A stretch of 64,000 nucleotides of DNA from Eleginops maclovinus (taxonomy: Eukaryota > Chordata > Actinopteri > Perciformes > Eleginopidae). The stretch is from assembly GCF_036324505.1 (NCBI RefSeq), contig NC_086349.1, positions 21,242,247 to 21,306,246 of the forward strand, given 5' to 3'. The position numbers and the translations under genes are program-made. Under the pieces are notes generated by a model that searched no databases, had not been told where the DNA came from, and worked only from the letters and a program-made list of their open reading frames with translations. This document shows, in pieces, positions 36,918-50,544 of this stretch (position 1 is its first letter; each line of letters begins with the position of its first letter).

Positions 36918-38484
36918 GTAAGTAAACGTGAATTCAACATTACGCTGACACTCACTGAAGTTAATTTAACGATGGCTTTAATGTTATATGTCAAAATTAC
37001 TGGGTGTCGAAACGAATAGCAAAGCGTTTTATACAAGCTAGCGTTAGGAAAGCTAGCTTTTGTTGTGCTCTTAACCGACGTTACCTCGCGTCGCTAACTA
37101 TTTTCCAGTCTAGCTAACATGTTATCAAAGACAGCATACTGTAATGATATGAATGTTGCTTAACACAGCGTTAAACCTGCTGTTTCTCCGCGTGAGTGCC
37201 TAGTTAAAGGCTCATGTCCTCATCGTAGACCTCAGACTGCAGTTGTTGGCGTTAACGGATATCGACTCCATTCATATCAGGCTAACTTAGTGTCGCTTTA
37301 ATCAATGAACCCGACGTGATTTCATACCACTCTCATTAGCAGCGTAGCTTACTTACGTTATAAGCTTTATGTTGGATTCATTGTAGGGCGAAATTGTGTC
37401 TAGAGGTACGTAAGGTGTTGCTAAACCAACTTAAGACAATATAAACCAGCTTTATGATATGCTGAATATCACATATAGAACTTCTACAGTATTATATCTT
37501 ACTCGGTTATGGACAAATACTAAAACAATGTATACTGAAACCAAAGTGGTAAAGTGCATTAAAAACTCAAATATCAAGGGGCTTTAGATGTTATCAGTTA
37601 TAGTCAAATGTAGGTTAATATACTTAAAATGTGTATTAAATGTGAAACGTGTTTACCTGTTATAAAATGCTCATATCATAATGCACTGCAACAACCAGAT
37701 GACATTGATTGTCAAAAACACGATTTGCTCCTGAAAGTTGATATTAAATATTTGGTCTGCAGGAAAGTTTAACTTGCAGAAACAATGATTTTGTTTCTAA
37801 TACATAGTGGAGAATCTTGGGAATTTGTGTGTATAAATCTTATTTCTATAAACAAATATATAAACATATTGTAGCATGATTGATTTAAAAGTATATATTT
37901 TAGTTGTTTTAATGGCTTTGGATTCCTTGTGTTTGCATGGGTAGCCTTTATCTATCCATTGTGATGATGCCAACTAAAAGCTTGTGTGAAACCAATTGTC
38001 CAAAACTATATTCTTTAGAAAAAGGGTGTATGTTGTTTACTCATTCCTAGGAAAGGCCTCTTTGCAGGGTTTCCTCTGCATTCTTTGAAGAGGGGTGGCC
38101 CCCACTGCTGGAGGGTTGCCCCTGTGTTAAAAACACATTTGAAATAAAGTAAAATTAATCATGTACTCAATACAAGGTTCCTCTTTAAAAAACGGTCGCA
38201 CTGCAGCATAACTTCCCAATGATCATATTATTACAGTGTCCAGATAAGGCTGTTTTCAAAATGATGCATAGTGGAACGAATGTCGCATGGGCCCAGTGTT
38301 CATCCTGGTTCCACAACTTTAATCACCCCTGACATCTTCAAAAGTGTCTACAGGAAACACTGCCCTTTGTCTTCAGAAATAATCCTGAACCTGAAATCAA
38401 AAGTAAACAGAGTGGAAAACCTCAACAAAACTTGCCCCTTTTGATTAGATGTGTTTTAAGGTTTGGATTGCAGGAATTACCTTT

Positions 38485-38524
38485 GTTTTAAACATCTAAA
38501 TGATGTTTTAAACATCTAAATGAT
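38485..38524 (+). repeat. 20-bp perfect tandem duplication in foxp1 intron 1
   Basis: GTTTTAAACATCTAAATGAT occurs twice back to back. It is a small local duplication without known function. Confidence 0.9.
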
Positions 38525-39376
38525 GACGCATTGCTGCAGCTAGACATAACTTACTGTTCAGTAGTCGCTGTTCAGACATCGTCAAATGCAGGAAACACTG
38601 AGAGCTGTTTTCCTTCTTTCATTTGGGAAACGGTAACAAATGTAAGTCTTAACATTTCTTCTGTCAGATGTTGCCCAAAAGTTGATGTTGGCTCAACTGA
38701 TTGATAGATTACCAGATTTATCTCAATATGTGAATGTGATAGTTGGGTAAGCATAAGAATAATGACAATATCCTTTAGGGCTATGGTCTGTTTCAGTCGA
38801 GGCTTTCGTTGTAGGTTTCCATCTGCTCGCATTATTTGTTTGCTGACTTTATTTACCTTTGTTTATGCTGCTTAGCTTTTACCTCAAACACGCCCAAGCT
38901 GTATACATAAAAGCTTATTTGTGCATTGTACTACTGCCATGGCCTTTTATCGCACCACCTGGTTAATGGTAAATTGTTCCAGAAGGAAGATATGTTTGCA
39001 CATAAACACAGGCCCAGGGCCCCTGTGTTTACAGTAGTCATGGCAGCACTCGGTTATTCAACAAATAGACCTAACATGTTCCTCTCTCACTTGTTGAAGA
39101 GAATGTTTGTCTTGCTGGAGAGAGCTATAACAGTGTACTTCTTAACTTTTGGTACTGTCTCTTTTCACATTTAGGGTTACGTTTCTTTGACATGAATGAC
39201 TGCGTTATCGGTTCCTTCATTTTTATATTGTTAAATCTTTGAGAATGGACCTTATCACCTTGTAAAGGCTTATCAAATACACCCAGACAGTGCTTTTCTG
39301 CTCCCTGTATGTCATTATGCTTTATACAGTTGTTTTCATTCATATGCATTTCCTTTCTCAGGTCAGTGGAGTCCAG

Positions 39377-42300
39377 ATGCATGAGTCTGGGTCAGAACCA
39401 ACAAGCCACATCATTCCAGCGAGTCAGACAGAGAACGGGAATAATAGCGACAATGAGAGTCGAGTGAGGGGCAGCCAGACTCCTCCCGCAGAGGCACCAA
39501 GGGTCAGTCACTCCCAGCTGCATCCCTGTGACAAACACATTTTTAAATCAATATTTTCTCTAAAAGTATGTAGGGTTTTTCTTTGCATAGTACACCAAAA
39601 TCTGATGCTTTGTATTGTGAAACACTCAGTTTTATTCAGTATTATTTGATTACCTCAAAGGGAATTGAGCAACAGTTATTTTGACAGCTGCATACTTCAA
39701 ATCCTCTAGCCAAACTTTTCAGACATTTCCTTGATCCAGCTTACAGATGTTAAAATATGTTGCTTTTTTATGTCCAACATGATAGTAAACAGGATATCTT
39801 TGCACTTTGGACTGTTGGAAACAAAACAAGTAGTTGGAAGATGTCCCCCTAGACCTTTAAGTGATGGACTTTGTGATGTGAAAATATGAATGAATGAAGA
39901 TTAAAAAAACTATCTGCAGATTAATGAATAATGAAGAGATTTTTTATTGCATCCCTTTTTGTTATAGTTTTTGGAGATTCACTGCTCTCAATGAAGTGGA
40001 ATCATTTACTATAGCGTGTTGCTGATATTAATGACATGTTGTTAAATAATTCACGGTTCTAACAAATGTGTGTTGGCACTAAAGACAAGGAACACGTCTG
40101 TGTACTCAGATCTAGGATGGCTAAGTCTTGATATCTAACTACCGGTATGTTGATTTTATAGCAAGTCATTTGGGACAACCAGCCCTCAGTTGCGAGCATT
40201 GTCTTCTTTTCTTCATGTGATGTTACAATGAGTATCCCTTTGTTTCAGACAGTTTCTTGTTTAAAAAAAAAGCAATATTTGGATTTCACTCTTGGCTGTA
40301 GGAAATCACAGTGGACTATTTGTCTGACCATACCTTTATCAGTGTGCTGATTCATACATAATGAATAGTTTGTTGCAGTCCTGAAGCAATGGTGTTGTTT
40401 GCAGAAAAGCTGTCGAGTGCAGTTCTTTTACTTTGTCATAACACCGTACAGCTGCAGAGGGGCATTTGTAAATGTTTGTTCTCAACACTCAAAAACACTA
40501 CTAATGAAACAGATGCTTCTGCTTTTCCTTCATTGAAGTGTTAATCCTAATTAGTTATGCTATTTTGGAATATAATGCTGGTCTGGTATACAAACATCAT
40601 ATCTGTCCAGCAGTGGCTCAGTCAGTAGGGGCTTGGACTGGGAATCGTAGGGTCGTCAGTTCAAGTCCCCGAACAGACTTGAAAATATGGAAGGTGGACT
40701 GCTACTTGGAGAGGTCCCAGTTCACCTCCTAGGTTGTGGTGTCCTTGAGCAAGGCACCGGACACCTCCAATCCCCCCCTCCCCATTGCTCCCCGGGCGCT
40801 GCACAATAGCTGCCCACTGCTGTGCTCTGCTGTGTGCATGTATGTGACTAATAAAGAGGGTTTCATCCTCCGAGTCTATATGAGAATATGGGCTTCTTTG
40901 TCTTGTTACATGGCACCCTTGAATATTTCACTGTGGGTTTCTCAGGCTCTCCAAACTGCAGTGTTTTATGTTTATGCTAGAGAGGAGCACAGGGATGGGG
41001 GAGGTTGTTCTGAGGTTGGGAGGGGGCGGGGGAGCCCGGCCCCTGCTGGGCGGAGGGATCAGTGTCATATTATTAGTTTTGTTTATGCTCACATCATGTA
41101 GGTTAGTGAAGCTCTGTTAGACAGGCAGAACATTGTTGCTGAGGAGCGTTTGGTTTTTACATCACCAAGACAGACTCTTCAATGGAGACTATCAGGTTTG
41201 TGAAGCTCAGTCTGTATTTCATTTATGCTCTTTATTTAATCATGTTTTAATATTTCACTTACAAAGTCTGTCAATTGAAGTTACCCTGTGTTTTGTAATT
41301 AGATATTTTTAGATCTCTTCTTAATCATTCTTGAGTTTTTTACTGAATATATCCATGTTGTTCTTGAGCTACATTAAGTCAGTAAAACTGAGATCTCAGA
41401 AGAGAAAGCCGATTGTGTTTGTCTTTCAGTAAGTTTGTAGCCTTCCTGTTTGCTGTCACTCATCTCAGAGTTCACAAGACCAGTCTTGGAACAGCTCCGT
41501 GTTTACACTCAGTTGCTCACTGGTATGACTTTCAACAATAACAACAACAGAAGATGTTTGGACTTGCTGGCTACCATGGCAACAGGGATTAGGCAGAGGC
41601 TGTTGTTGTGTTGATGGTGTCAACAGAAAAATAGAGGGGGCCAACTGGCTCTGTTTGTGGGATAGACCTGTTTTCATTGCTTTGTCGGCCACCTCTGGAG
41701 CATTGAATTTCATAAGAAAGGACAAAGTAGGAGGCAGGCGTCTGTTATTGTTAGCCCAAAGCCTGTGAAATTCACTGTCAGTTTGTTTACCCGATTCAAA
41801 ACAGACCCTGCCTGGGAGAGAAATGTTTGTTTGTGATTCAGACCTTAATTAAAATATGAATCTCAAGTTCTGTTTTCATAAACAGGCTCTGTATGCTTTT
41901 TTTATTCATTATTTATATGTCTCTGCGATTTTGATTACTCTGTTTGTGTTTACTGTAAACAGCCCTCTAGCTGTGAGGCTTGACAGTGAGGGGGGTGGTG
42001 TGGTAATTGCTGTGTGCCTCACAGAGGATGTTGTTGTTGTTTTTGTGGCACTGGTTGTTGTTGTTGTTGTTTTGATGGAGTTCTAATCCCCGTAGGACAT
42101 CCAATGTTGTTGTTTTTCTATGGTTCATTTTTAGCACATGTGGGAATATAGTCAGGTTCAGCCTGCTGGATTGATCTGTGGACGGTGAATAATAAATAAT
42201 AAGCAGAAGTTCTGTGAGTAACTTTAAATTATTTATAAAGCTGCAATATTTAAGTCGAGCAACAGAAAATGAAGTGGTATTTAATATGATACTTGAATTA

Positions 42301-45300
42301 TAGCTTTAGTAATTTTTTTACAGAACAATGTCTGACATTTGCTGGGTCAAAAAACAATTTCATTCTTAAATGTTTCATCATTTGGTATTAAACCCTATTA
42401 CTTTTGGGCTGAGGACTGTTGCTCAGACAGAACAAGACATTTAAAGATGTATTTTGGGCTTTGGGAAGTCTTGTGGTTTTTTTCAAGCTTTTCGGACATC
42501 ATAAATATACAATTAATAATCATTTGGAAATGATCATCGTAACTGGTAATTGAAAAAGCAGGGGCAGTTTGATATTACTTGTTTATGTATATTTGGTCCC
42601 TAACAAGCTGTTGTCTGTAGTGGAGTCTACCGGACACCCACTAAATTAACACAAAGGGAATTACAGGAAAAAAAAGAATAACCTGTCTTTTAAACAACTA
42701 ATGCATTTGTTTATTATTTGCTACTACTTTTATGTTCATAAAGGGTGTTGCGACAATTGCAATTGAAGTAAATGACCTTATTATTTTACCTACTACCATG
42801 GTAACCAAGGCAGGCATAAATGTGGTGTAAAAGTAAAGGTTTATAAAGATCAGTGCTGTTGTGTGGGAGAGCACATGAATTCTTTCTGCGTATTCACATT
42901 TTAGAACGTAACCTGTGTTCAGCTCAGCGGTGGAAGTGTATTTTGACCTGTTTGTTTCAGTTTAACTTGAACTTTGGATTTAATTATTTTGGATACAAGA
43001 GTGTACCACTACATGTTTTCCTCTCTATCCTGCCACCCTGCTGTCACAGGAAACAGTGCCTTTACAAGGTCTTCGTCTTGCTCATGTGCTCTTATTCAAA
43101 TCTATTTTAGAACTCAATAAACATGCGTAACCAAAAACCCGGCTACTCCTTGATAAAAGTGATAGTTTGTTGATTTTCTGCACTTGAGTACTGCCCAGCT
43201 TGTATGCGCATTCAAACACCCAGAACATCCCGCTGAAGTTCTTTATGTTTCCCTTCTACACATATATTTTTCATAGGCTTTTATTCTTTTCTGCATTATG
43301 GATGTTAACCTACCATCCTTTCATGTTTTATCTCTGGATGATGCAGGTTCCAGTGTCAGTATCCATGATGACCCCACCAGCAGAGGCTCCACAGCAGCAA
43401 GTCCTCAGTCCCCAGCAGCTCCAGGCGCTACTCCAGCAGCAGAAAGCACTCATGTTACACCAGGTAATGCATGGTTTAGATCAGTCTATGTCTGCCTACG
43501 TCAAACCCAATGCTTTTTATTTATCCTTACTAATATTTCCTCAACGTTTCTGCAGCAACAAATTCAAGAGGTCTTCAAGAACCAGCAAGAGCAGCTAAAT
43601 ATCCAGCTGCTGCAACAGAAGAATGCTGGGATTGTTAGTCAAGAGGTAATTTTCATTCTGTATCACAATGCTATTCATCAGTTCATGATAGAAATACTTA
43701 CTTAAAATTTTGTTTCTGACCTATAGCCAACCCTTGTTTACATTTAAACATTCTTATTGTCTGTTAACAGATAATCAGTTCATTATTAACATTGCTAGTT
43801 AATGAATGTTTAATCATTTCAGCAATAGTGATCACCCAACAAAGATAATTAGTTCCCGAGTTGACTACTATGGTGTAGTTCAGCAGTACAAAAGGTTAAA
43901 CGATACATACAATTAAATTATAGTAATTATAATTACCTCTAACTTATTACGTACACACTGAAATATCTCATATCAAACTATCCAGTTCTGTGTGAGGGTG
44001 AAACTGTAACAGTAATAGACCTTAATCACTGGGAGGTGCTTTAAGTTTTGCAAGGCACTTATTTGTAATTATTTCCAATTGGTTTAAAGGCAGTTAGTTA
44101 ATCCATTTAAGGTGCATCACATGTTCAGGAACTACATGTTGCTCTGTCCCACGACTCACACCTGCAGTCAGTGAATGTCAGAGGGCCCTGTGCATGCCTT
44201 AGCTTGACATAATCAGTTAACGGAAATGTAAAACACACTGTAGACACTCGGCGGTCAGTGGTTGTGGAGTCAAGAGAAAAAAATGTGCTGTTAGTGAAAA
44301 TGTGCTCCGTGTTTCTTTTCATCCAAATAGATAAAAAACAAAAGTGGCTATTTCTTCCATTAGATCTTTTATACACGACTGAAATGGAGTAAACACTAGT
44401 AGCGCTTGTTTCTGCTCACAATAATTGACCAGCAGAGAATATGACGATAAACATAAGCAGCATCAGACCGCTAACATGGATGCTTACTTTTTCCATAAAG
44501 CTAATGATTTGCTGATTTCATTACTTTTCCAAGTGATTGACAGCACCTGACCTTATGTTTCCCGGTTGAGTCAGTGCTTTGTGTGACACATTTACAGACT
44601 TGTAAAACAGTCCAGTGTGATGCTAGAGGTCTTACACATTCTCTGTCATATAGTCTTAGAAATTGTTATCTTGCATCGTCTCTGAATCAAGCTGTAGACA
44701 AATCAATCTGTATTCAGCATGACGAATAGGGACAGTGTTTACTAACGGATGTTGTGTCGTGTCTCTGCCTCAGCTGACAGCGCAGCAGATTGCCATCCAG
44801 CAGCAGCTCCTTCAGATGCAGCAGCAACATCTCCTCAACCTGCAGAGACAGGGCCTGCTGTCCGTCCTTCCCAGCAGCCCCATCGCACTCACAGGTATGC
44901 TGCTTTCAGTCATTGCTGCCTAGCTTTTAAAAAACACTTTAAGGTAACACCACTCAGCCAAGGGGTCTGTTTAAATGTTGAAACATTGATCCTTTTAAGT
45001 GTTAAACTGACAGAAACCCCTCTCAGTCTAGCAGCACCACTAACTGCATCTTCCAGTATGATCATAAAGTTAATTAAACGCCTCTCTAAAACAGTTGCAA
45101 CAACTAATCAGCAAGACCTTCAAGTAGATGGGCTCTATTGCAGGACTGTAATATATTGTAATATTGCTAACTGTACATAATGAACTCCTCCTTAAGCTAA
45201 TTTAGTTGTCATTACAAAGTGACTCACACAAAGGTAGTTGGACCCGGGTGTATTATAACACAACAATCTATTTATAAATTAAATTTCAGGCTGTGATGGT

Positions 45301-48300
45301 AGCACTCTGTCTACCGGTGGAGACACCAGAGAGTCTTCCAGTCAGCAATCATCCACCAACGGTCTTCACAGTTTGCTAAGGAGGAAAGAAAGGTACGGTC
45401 CCGTCACAGCTTCAGTTTCTATGAACCTTGTTTTTATTGCCTGCTGTACTAACGTGTCTGTAAGAAGTATCACTTATATTTGAACGTTGTACTCGTTGCA
45501 GTGGGTCACTGGATGAGATCACACAGAATAGCCATGCCCTGTATGGAAATGGCATGTGTAAATGGCCCGGCTGTGAGACTGTGTTTGGAGACTTTCAGGC
45601 TTTTCTCAAGTGAGTGAAACTGTGCATTCCTCTGAAGCTGGTGTAATGTTTACTCATGTCTGTCATGCTGTAGTCACTATTATGTATTTATACCCCAGTT
45701 TGTTACATTAAGCTCTGGGATTATTTTAATATTTTCAAGTTGAAATCAACATATTTTTCAGGTGTTTCATTCTTGCCATTTCCCTCTTAAACACATGGTT
45801 TTCCTAGAGCACAAAATGATTAAGTATGTGTTTGTCTGCAGGCATTTGAACGGTGAACATATACTGGATGACAAGAGCACAGCACAGTGTCGTGTGCAGA
45901 TGCAGGTGGTTCAGCAGCTGGAACTACAGGTGTGAAATATGTTGTGATATCATATGTGTTAATGTTGTTTTTGAATTGTATGTGCTGTATTTTGTGGACT
46001 GCAGATGGAAATTAACTGCTATAATCTGGTAAAAAAGCATCCTATCTCTTTAACTTTATGTATTTTTGTACATGGTCCCTGACAACTAAACCAACAAACT
46101 AAACTAGGAATACTTTATTTTCTTTTTATATATTTATATGTATAGTTTTGTTTTTGTATTTTTCATTTTTAAATTAAATAATTAAAGGGACAGTATATTA
46201 AGTGAAATGTACAGTCCTTTTGTCAAAGTTTTGACAAAGAAAGGGAAGAGGGTTTTTTTTATAAACTCTTGATGCAGGAAGTGTAAGAGTGGTGGTTTTC
46301 ACACCAGGCTTGGAAACAGAAGTGAGTCTCTTTAGATAATAACACTTTTCAGGGTGCCAGAAAAGAAGTATTCCCACACCAAAATGTAATTTCCTCATTT
46401 AACCCAAGCTGTGAATTCACCACCTCTCTCACTTCTATTTCTGCCTCCTGCTCTAACGCAGTTGAAGAAGGACAAAGAGCGGCTGCAGGCTATGATGGCT
46501 CATCTCAAGTCCTCTGAACCCAAACCCACAGCGCAGCCTGTAAGTACCTGCTGTAACGGTTTCCTTCAATTAAAATAAATATTGCTTCGTCTACGGTAAC
46601 GCTGACGTCCCCCTAACACAACGCCTTTGTTTTCTTCCAGGTTAATCTGGTGCCTAATGTTTCCTTCTCCCAGGCAACGTTGCCCAAAGGCCCTCCTCCG
46701 ATGAGTTTGTCTCAGAGTGCCACGGCTCCATCCACCCCCCTGACGCCACTCTCTGAATCCCCCTCAGTCCTCACTCCCAACAGCATGTTCACTGGAACCC
46801 CCGTACGGAGGCGCTACAGCCGCTCCGTCAGCCAAGGTAACGGTGAGACCCATTTTGCATTAATTTCAACATTTCTGTTATTCTTTTAGTTTTTTTGCTG
46901 AAACATGCTCCTGCAAATATGTAAATATGTCTGAGAGACACAGAAAAGAGGCTTATTATATTGTCTATTTTCTGTATTTTCTTATGTCTCTTCCATAATT
47001 GGAAATGTCATCTTCTTTGTTTTCTTGCTCTTTCTGTATACATGTTGGTGAATAAACATTGTTTTTTTAATGTCTTTCCACAGATATAGTTGATAATAAG
47101 GAGTTCTACTTAAGTACAGAAGTTAGACCGCCATTTACATATGCATCTCTCATAAGACAGGTAACATGTAATTCCCTACTTAAACTTCCAACACATAAAG
47201 AAACAGCAATACATTGTTAAATATCTCGGTGTGCTTTCTTTCTCTTTCAGGCAATATTCGAATCTCCTCGCAACCAGCTGACATTAAATGAAATCTACAA
47301 CTGGTTCACAAGAAACTTTGCATATTTCAGGCGTAATGCAGCTACTTGGAAGGTATGAACTGCGTTAGTGTCTTTTACATTTTGATATATAGAAAAAGTC
47401 TCCATAAACATTGGGATGTATTTCCTGTAACTAGATGGATGCAACATTCATAAATAATCCCTAATTATATTATTTTCTTTAATCTTCCAGAACGCTGTCA
47501 GACATAATCTCAGCCTCCATAAATGCTTTGTACGTTTGGAAAATGTGAAGGAGCCGTGTGGACAGTCGATGAGATTGAGTTCCACAGGAGACGACCTCAG
47601 AAGGCTGCTGGCAACGGGTACGTTCACTCGCACATAAAGCCAGTACCCTGGCTGTTCTTTAGGTTTAACTACAAGTCTGATAAGAAGGCAACCTTCAAGC
47701 CCCATCTGATAAGTACACACACTATTTACTGTAAGCAAGTATCAAAGGCTAAGTCTAACAGCGCTACAAACAAAATCAGATCTGGCATGTTCAAACAAGC
47801 AAATGGACGCCTTTGAGAACAAAGTGATATTTCACACAACCTTGATCACTCAGAAACTCTTCTGTCAGCAGGTGTTTGAAAACCATTGGGTTATTTGGCT
47901 TGTCATGTCTTGTCACGGTGACTCAAACACCTCAGTTGTGTGTATATAATAAAAGCAACAGCACTGGAATCAAAGTGTGTGTTTTGGCAGATGGTCACAG
48001 TGCAAGCAGTTTAAGGATATCCCACTAAGCCCCACCTCCCTTAGTTTCTGTTCCTACAGCAGTCAAGGAGCAGCAGGAGATTTGCCTCCTAAAATGTATA
48101 TATATTTTTTTTAAAGCAGGTCTCTGTGTCTGATAATGTACTTCAAATGCATCCTCCTGCCTCCTTTGATCTTTGTAACTGACCTATTGTACAACAAAAA
48201 GCCTGTAGAAGAGGGCTTAAATATGCATTCAATTGCTTCATGCATAATATCAAAGTTAAGAATAACAATGATCTTAACCATTGAATGAACCAGGTAGATA

Positions 48301-49173
48301 TCATGTGGGAAAAAAACTGTTCTTGTGCAGTGTAGTGTTTGGGAGTATGATAAGTAAAAAGAAGTTCAGACTATTGTATTTTACATTATCCTGTATGGCT
48401 GCTACAAAAAGCCAGCCAGCGGTCACCTGCAAGGGCAGCAAACATTGTTCTTGATATAATGCCAGCCCCAATGTATGATGTCTCCAGCCCTTAAGGTGTT
48501 GACTCTAAATGAAATGTAACTTTTTGTTGCTTCGCTCTTTATCTCTATTTATAGGTCCTTGCAGAAAAACTCACATAACAACCAGAGTGTATCTGGGTGT
48601 TCTTCTCAGGTAAGAGACCTCTGACTTAAAGCTCTTTTTTTCCCAAAAGAAATGTGGTAAAGTGCCCATATTATCATATTATATCTCATCATAGTCTGAG
48701 AATTGTCTCGACTTTATCTGTAATGTGTTGCTGCAGTGTGATAATGACAATGTGAACTTTTTCCAGAGTGGTGGTCTAGACTGCAGCAACTCCCTCTACA
48801 ACCAGGCCTCTCTGGGCAGCATCCCATTTCACTCCCTGCCTCATCTTCTCCAGGAGCAGATGAATGGAGCCCTGGCTAATGGGTCTGGATACCAAAGTGA
48901 CAGCAGCGCAACGCAGTCCCCTCCGCAGGCTTTGTAAGTGTCCTCTCCGGAGCTACAATATTGAATGTAGTTATGTGATCATGAGTCCTGATTACACGTT
49001 GTTTTTGCAGCATTAAGGAGGAGCAGGAGGATGAGGAGATATGTGAAGGTTATCCCTACGAATCTCCGGAGAGCACAGACGAGCACGGCCACAGTCCGGA
49101 GATGAACCACGATGAAGACAACGGCAGCCCGGAGTTGCCCAATCTTCTTTTCGATCGCGTGCCTTCTCTCTGA
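39377..49173 (+). CDS. foxp1: Forkhead transcription factor FOXP1, 15 coding exons, one-base frame break
   Basis: FOXP1 is a nuclear repressor of lung, heart, neural and B-cell programmes. Coding exons are 39377-39502, 43347-43463, 43556-43645, 44774-44894, 45290-45392, 45502-45609, 45842-45929, 46462-46539, 46641-46836, 47084-47160, 47251-47352, 47491-47617, 48555-48609, 48767-48933 and 49011-49173. Domains (corrected 572 aa) are: Gln-rich coiled region (about 47-145); C2H2 zinc finger with Cys205, Cys210, His223 and His228; leucine zipper (about 236-262); CtBP-like PVNLV; forkhead (about 356-440) with [20 protein letters not shown] and helix 3 [15 protein letters not shown]; and C-terminal IKEE, a likely SUMO site. 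The FAYFRR Ala is the FOXP hinge residue linked to domain swapping. The exon at 47491 is 127 nt where 128 is needed: after NVK the sequence reads AAGGAGCC instead of AAGGGAGCC, which breaks KGAVWTVDE. As written, a stop follows at 48777-48779. Mammalian-style N-terminal poly-Gln is missing. Paralogue choice rests on synteny. Confidence 0.92.
40609..40869 (+). mobile_element. tRNA-derived SINE in foxp1 intron
   Basis: An A-box-like TGGCTCAGTCAGTAGGGGC and a B-box AGTTCAAGTCC are followed by GAGCAAGGCACCGG, TGCTCCCCGGGCGC, GCTGCCCACTGC and an AATAAAG tail. It shows the same block order as the copy at 24401-24650, but with an extra internal segment, so the two are diverged members of one family. 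Confidence 0.8.
42029..42072 (+). repeat. GTT-rich simple repeat
   Basis: Interrupted GTT/TTG triplet runs lie inside a foxp1 intron, about 1.3 kb before the second coding exon. They encode nothing in that gene. Confidence 0.8.
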
Positions 49174-49602
49174 CCACGAGGTCCAACACTCTCCACTGCG
49201 AGGCCGCCTCACTCACAGCCTGTGTGACTTTATATTCCAAAAAAACTACTGCTTCATCTACGTAACCAAACACTCTCTTGTAGGGGACATTTTTTTTATC
49301 ATCATTTGTTCTATTTTGTTATTAATCTAGCTCTCGATTCTTTCTGTACAGTAGAGGGAGATCACAAAAACACGTTTGTGAAACTGTCTGTTCATGATTT
49401 TCTTATTTTATATTTGTGTATACAAAAGGACCATGAGCAGAGAAGCCAAAGGAAAGGGAACAAGGATAGTTAGCACTTCACAATGAAAAGCTGCCCCCCT
49501 CTCTATTGCTCCTTTATGCTATGTTGGGGCCCTCACTACCTGATTTTATTTTAGTAGTCATAATATATACAAAAAAATGTAGAGATAAAGAAACAGGTTG
49601 CT

Positions 49603-49779
49603 AATAAAAGGAAATTGTTCACTGCCAACATGATCTGATATTTGTAAGTAATCAATTGATGAAAACAAAATGTAGTCTTTTTTTCATTCCTTCCACAAAC
49701 ACTGCTGAATTCGCTCCTATCGAGTAGATAACATAGATTTACCATTATTGTAAAGCAATGCAACTCTATGAATAATAAA
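49603..49779 (+). terminator. foxp1: foxp1 poly(A) signals
   Basis: Two AATAAA hexamers at 49603-49608 and 49774-49779 follow the foxp1 stop by 430 and 600 nt. Either could end the transcript, well before mdfic2 begins at 50.5 kb. Confidence 0.5.
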
Positions 49780-50544
49780 TCCCTCATGAAAAATGTGGAT
49801 ACTGTGTGTGTCTTTTATCTAGTTTTATGATTGCTTTGGCGGTAAGCGGTGTCTCACATTATGATGTTATGGCTCCTAACAGCCCCACTCCTCTCAGTAA
49901 TGACATGTAATGGAAGAGAGAAAATGCTCTGGCTGGCAGATTTTCCACCGTGGTGTGTTTACGTTTTTGTAAATGCTATAAATTCAGCCGTTTACTGTCG
50001 GCAGATGAAGCACTGGTTGCGGCAACATATTAAACTGCGGTACAATCATTACATATAAATGATAATGTTATCTGTTATCACTCAATGTATGCAGGTGTTT
50101 GATAGAGACACTCGGCTTGACTTTCCATTGACATAATGACATAATTGAATGGATCTTCCATGCATTATGTATCACAGATCTGTAGTTGTGCTTCCTGATA
50201 GGCGGTTATTGATTCATGTGGAGTGTTGTCACATTGTGGGTGTGTGCCTGATGACGGGAGGTACTGAAGCTCACAAAGGGGTTCACAGTTGCAGCTGCTA
50301 CCGATCCCACTGTTGGATATTTAACCAGTAAAGACAGGTAACCTTAAAAGTAAATCTTTTTGACAGAATTACTCTTTTTTAACAATGGGTTGTGTTCCTT
50401 TTCTACCATGCATATTCCTTGCACGTTAACAGGATTTTGTGATTTATTGCAGTCTGTCTTTGGTGAAGCTTTTTGGGTTGTTATGATACCATTATTCAGG
50501 CAGTGCTTTGTGTGTCACTCTGTGTTCTCTCCACTCTGCATAAG

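Noticed and set aside
41465..41725. Gln-containing minus-strand frame considered as a lost foxp1 poly-Gln exon
   Set aside because: It is on the wrong strand and has no splice sites or FOXP motifs.
47523..47816. 97-codon frame containing [16 protein letters not shown], as a separate gene
   Set aside because: It is the shifted second half of a foxp1 exon running on into intron sequence, not an independent gene.
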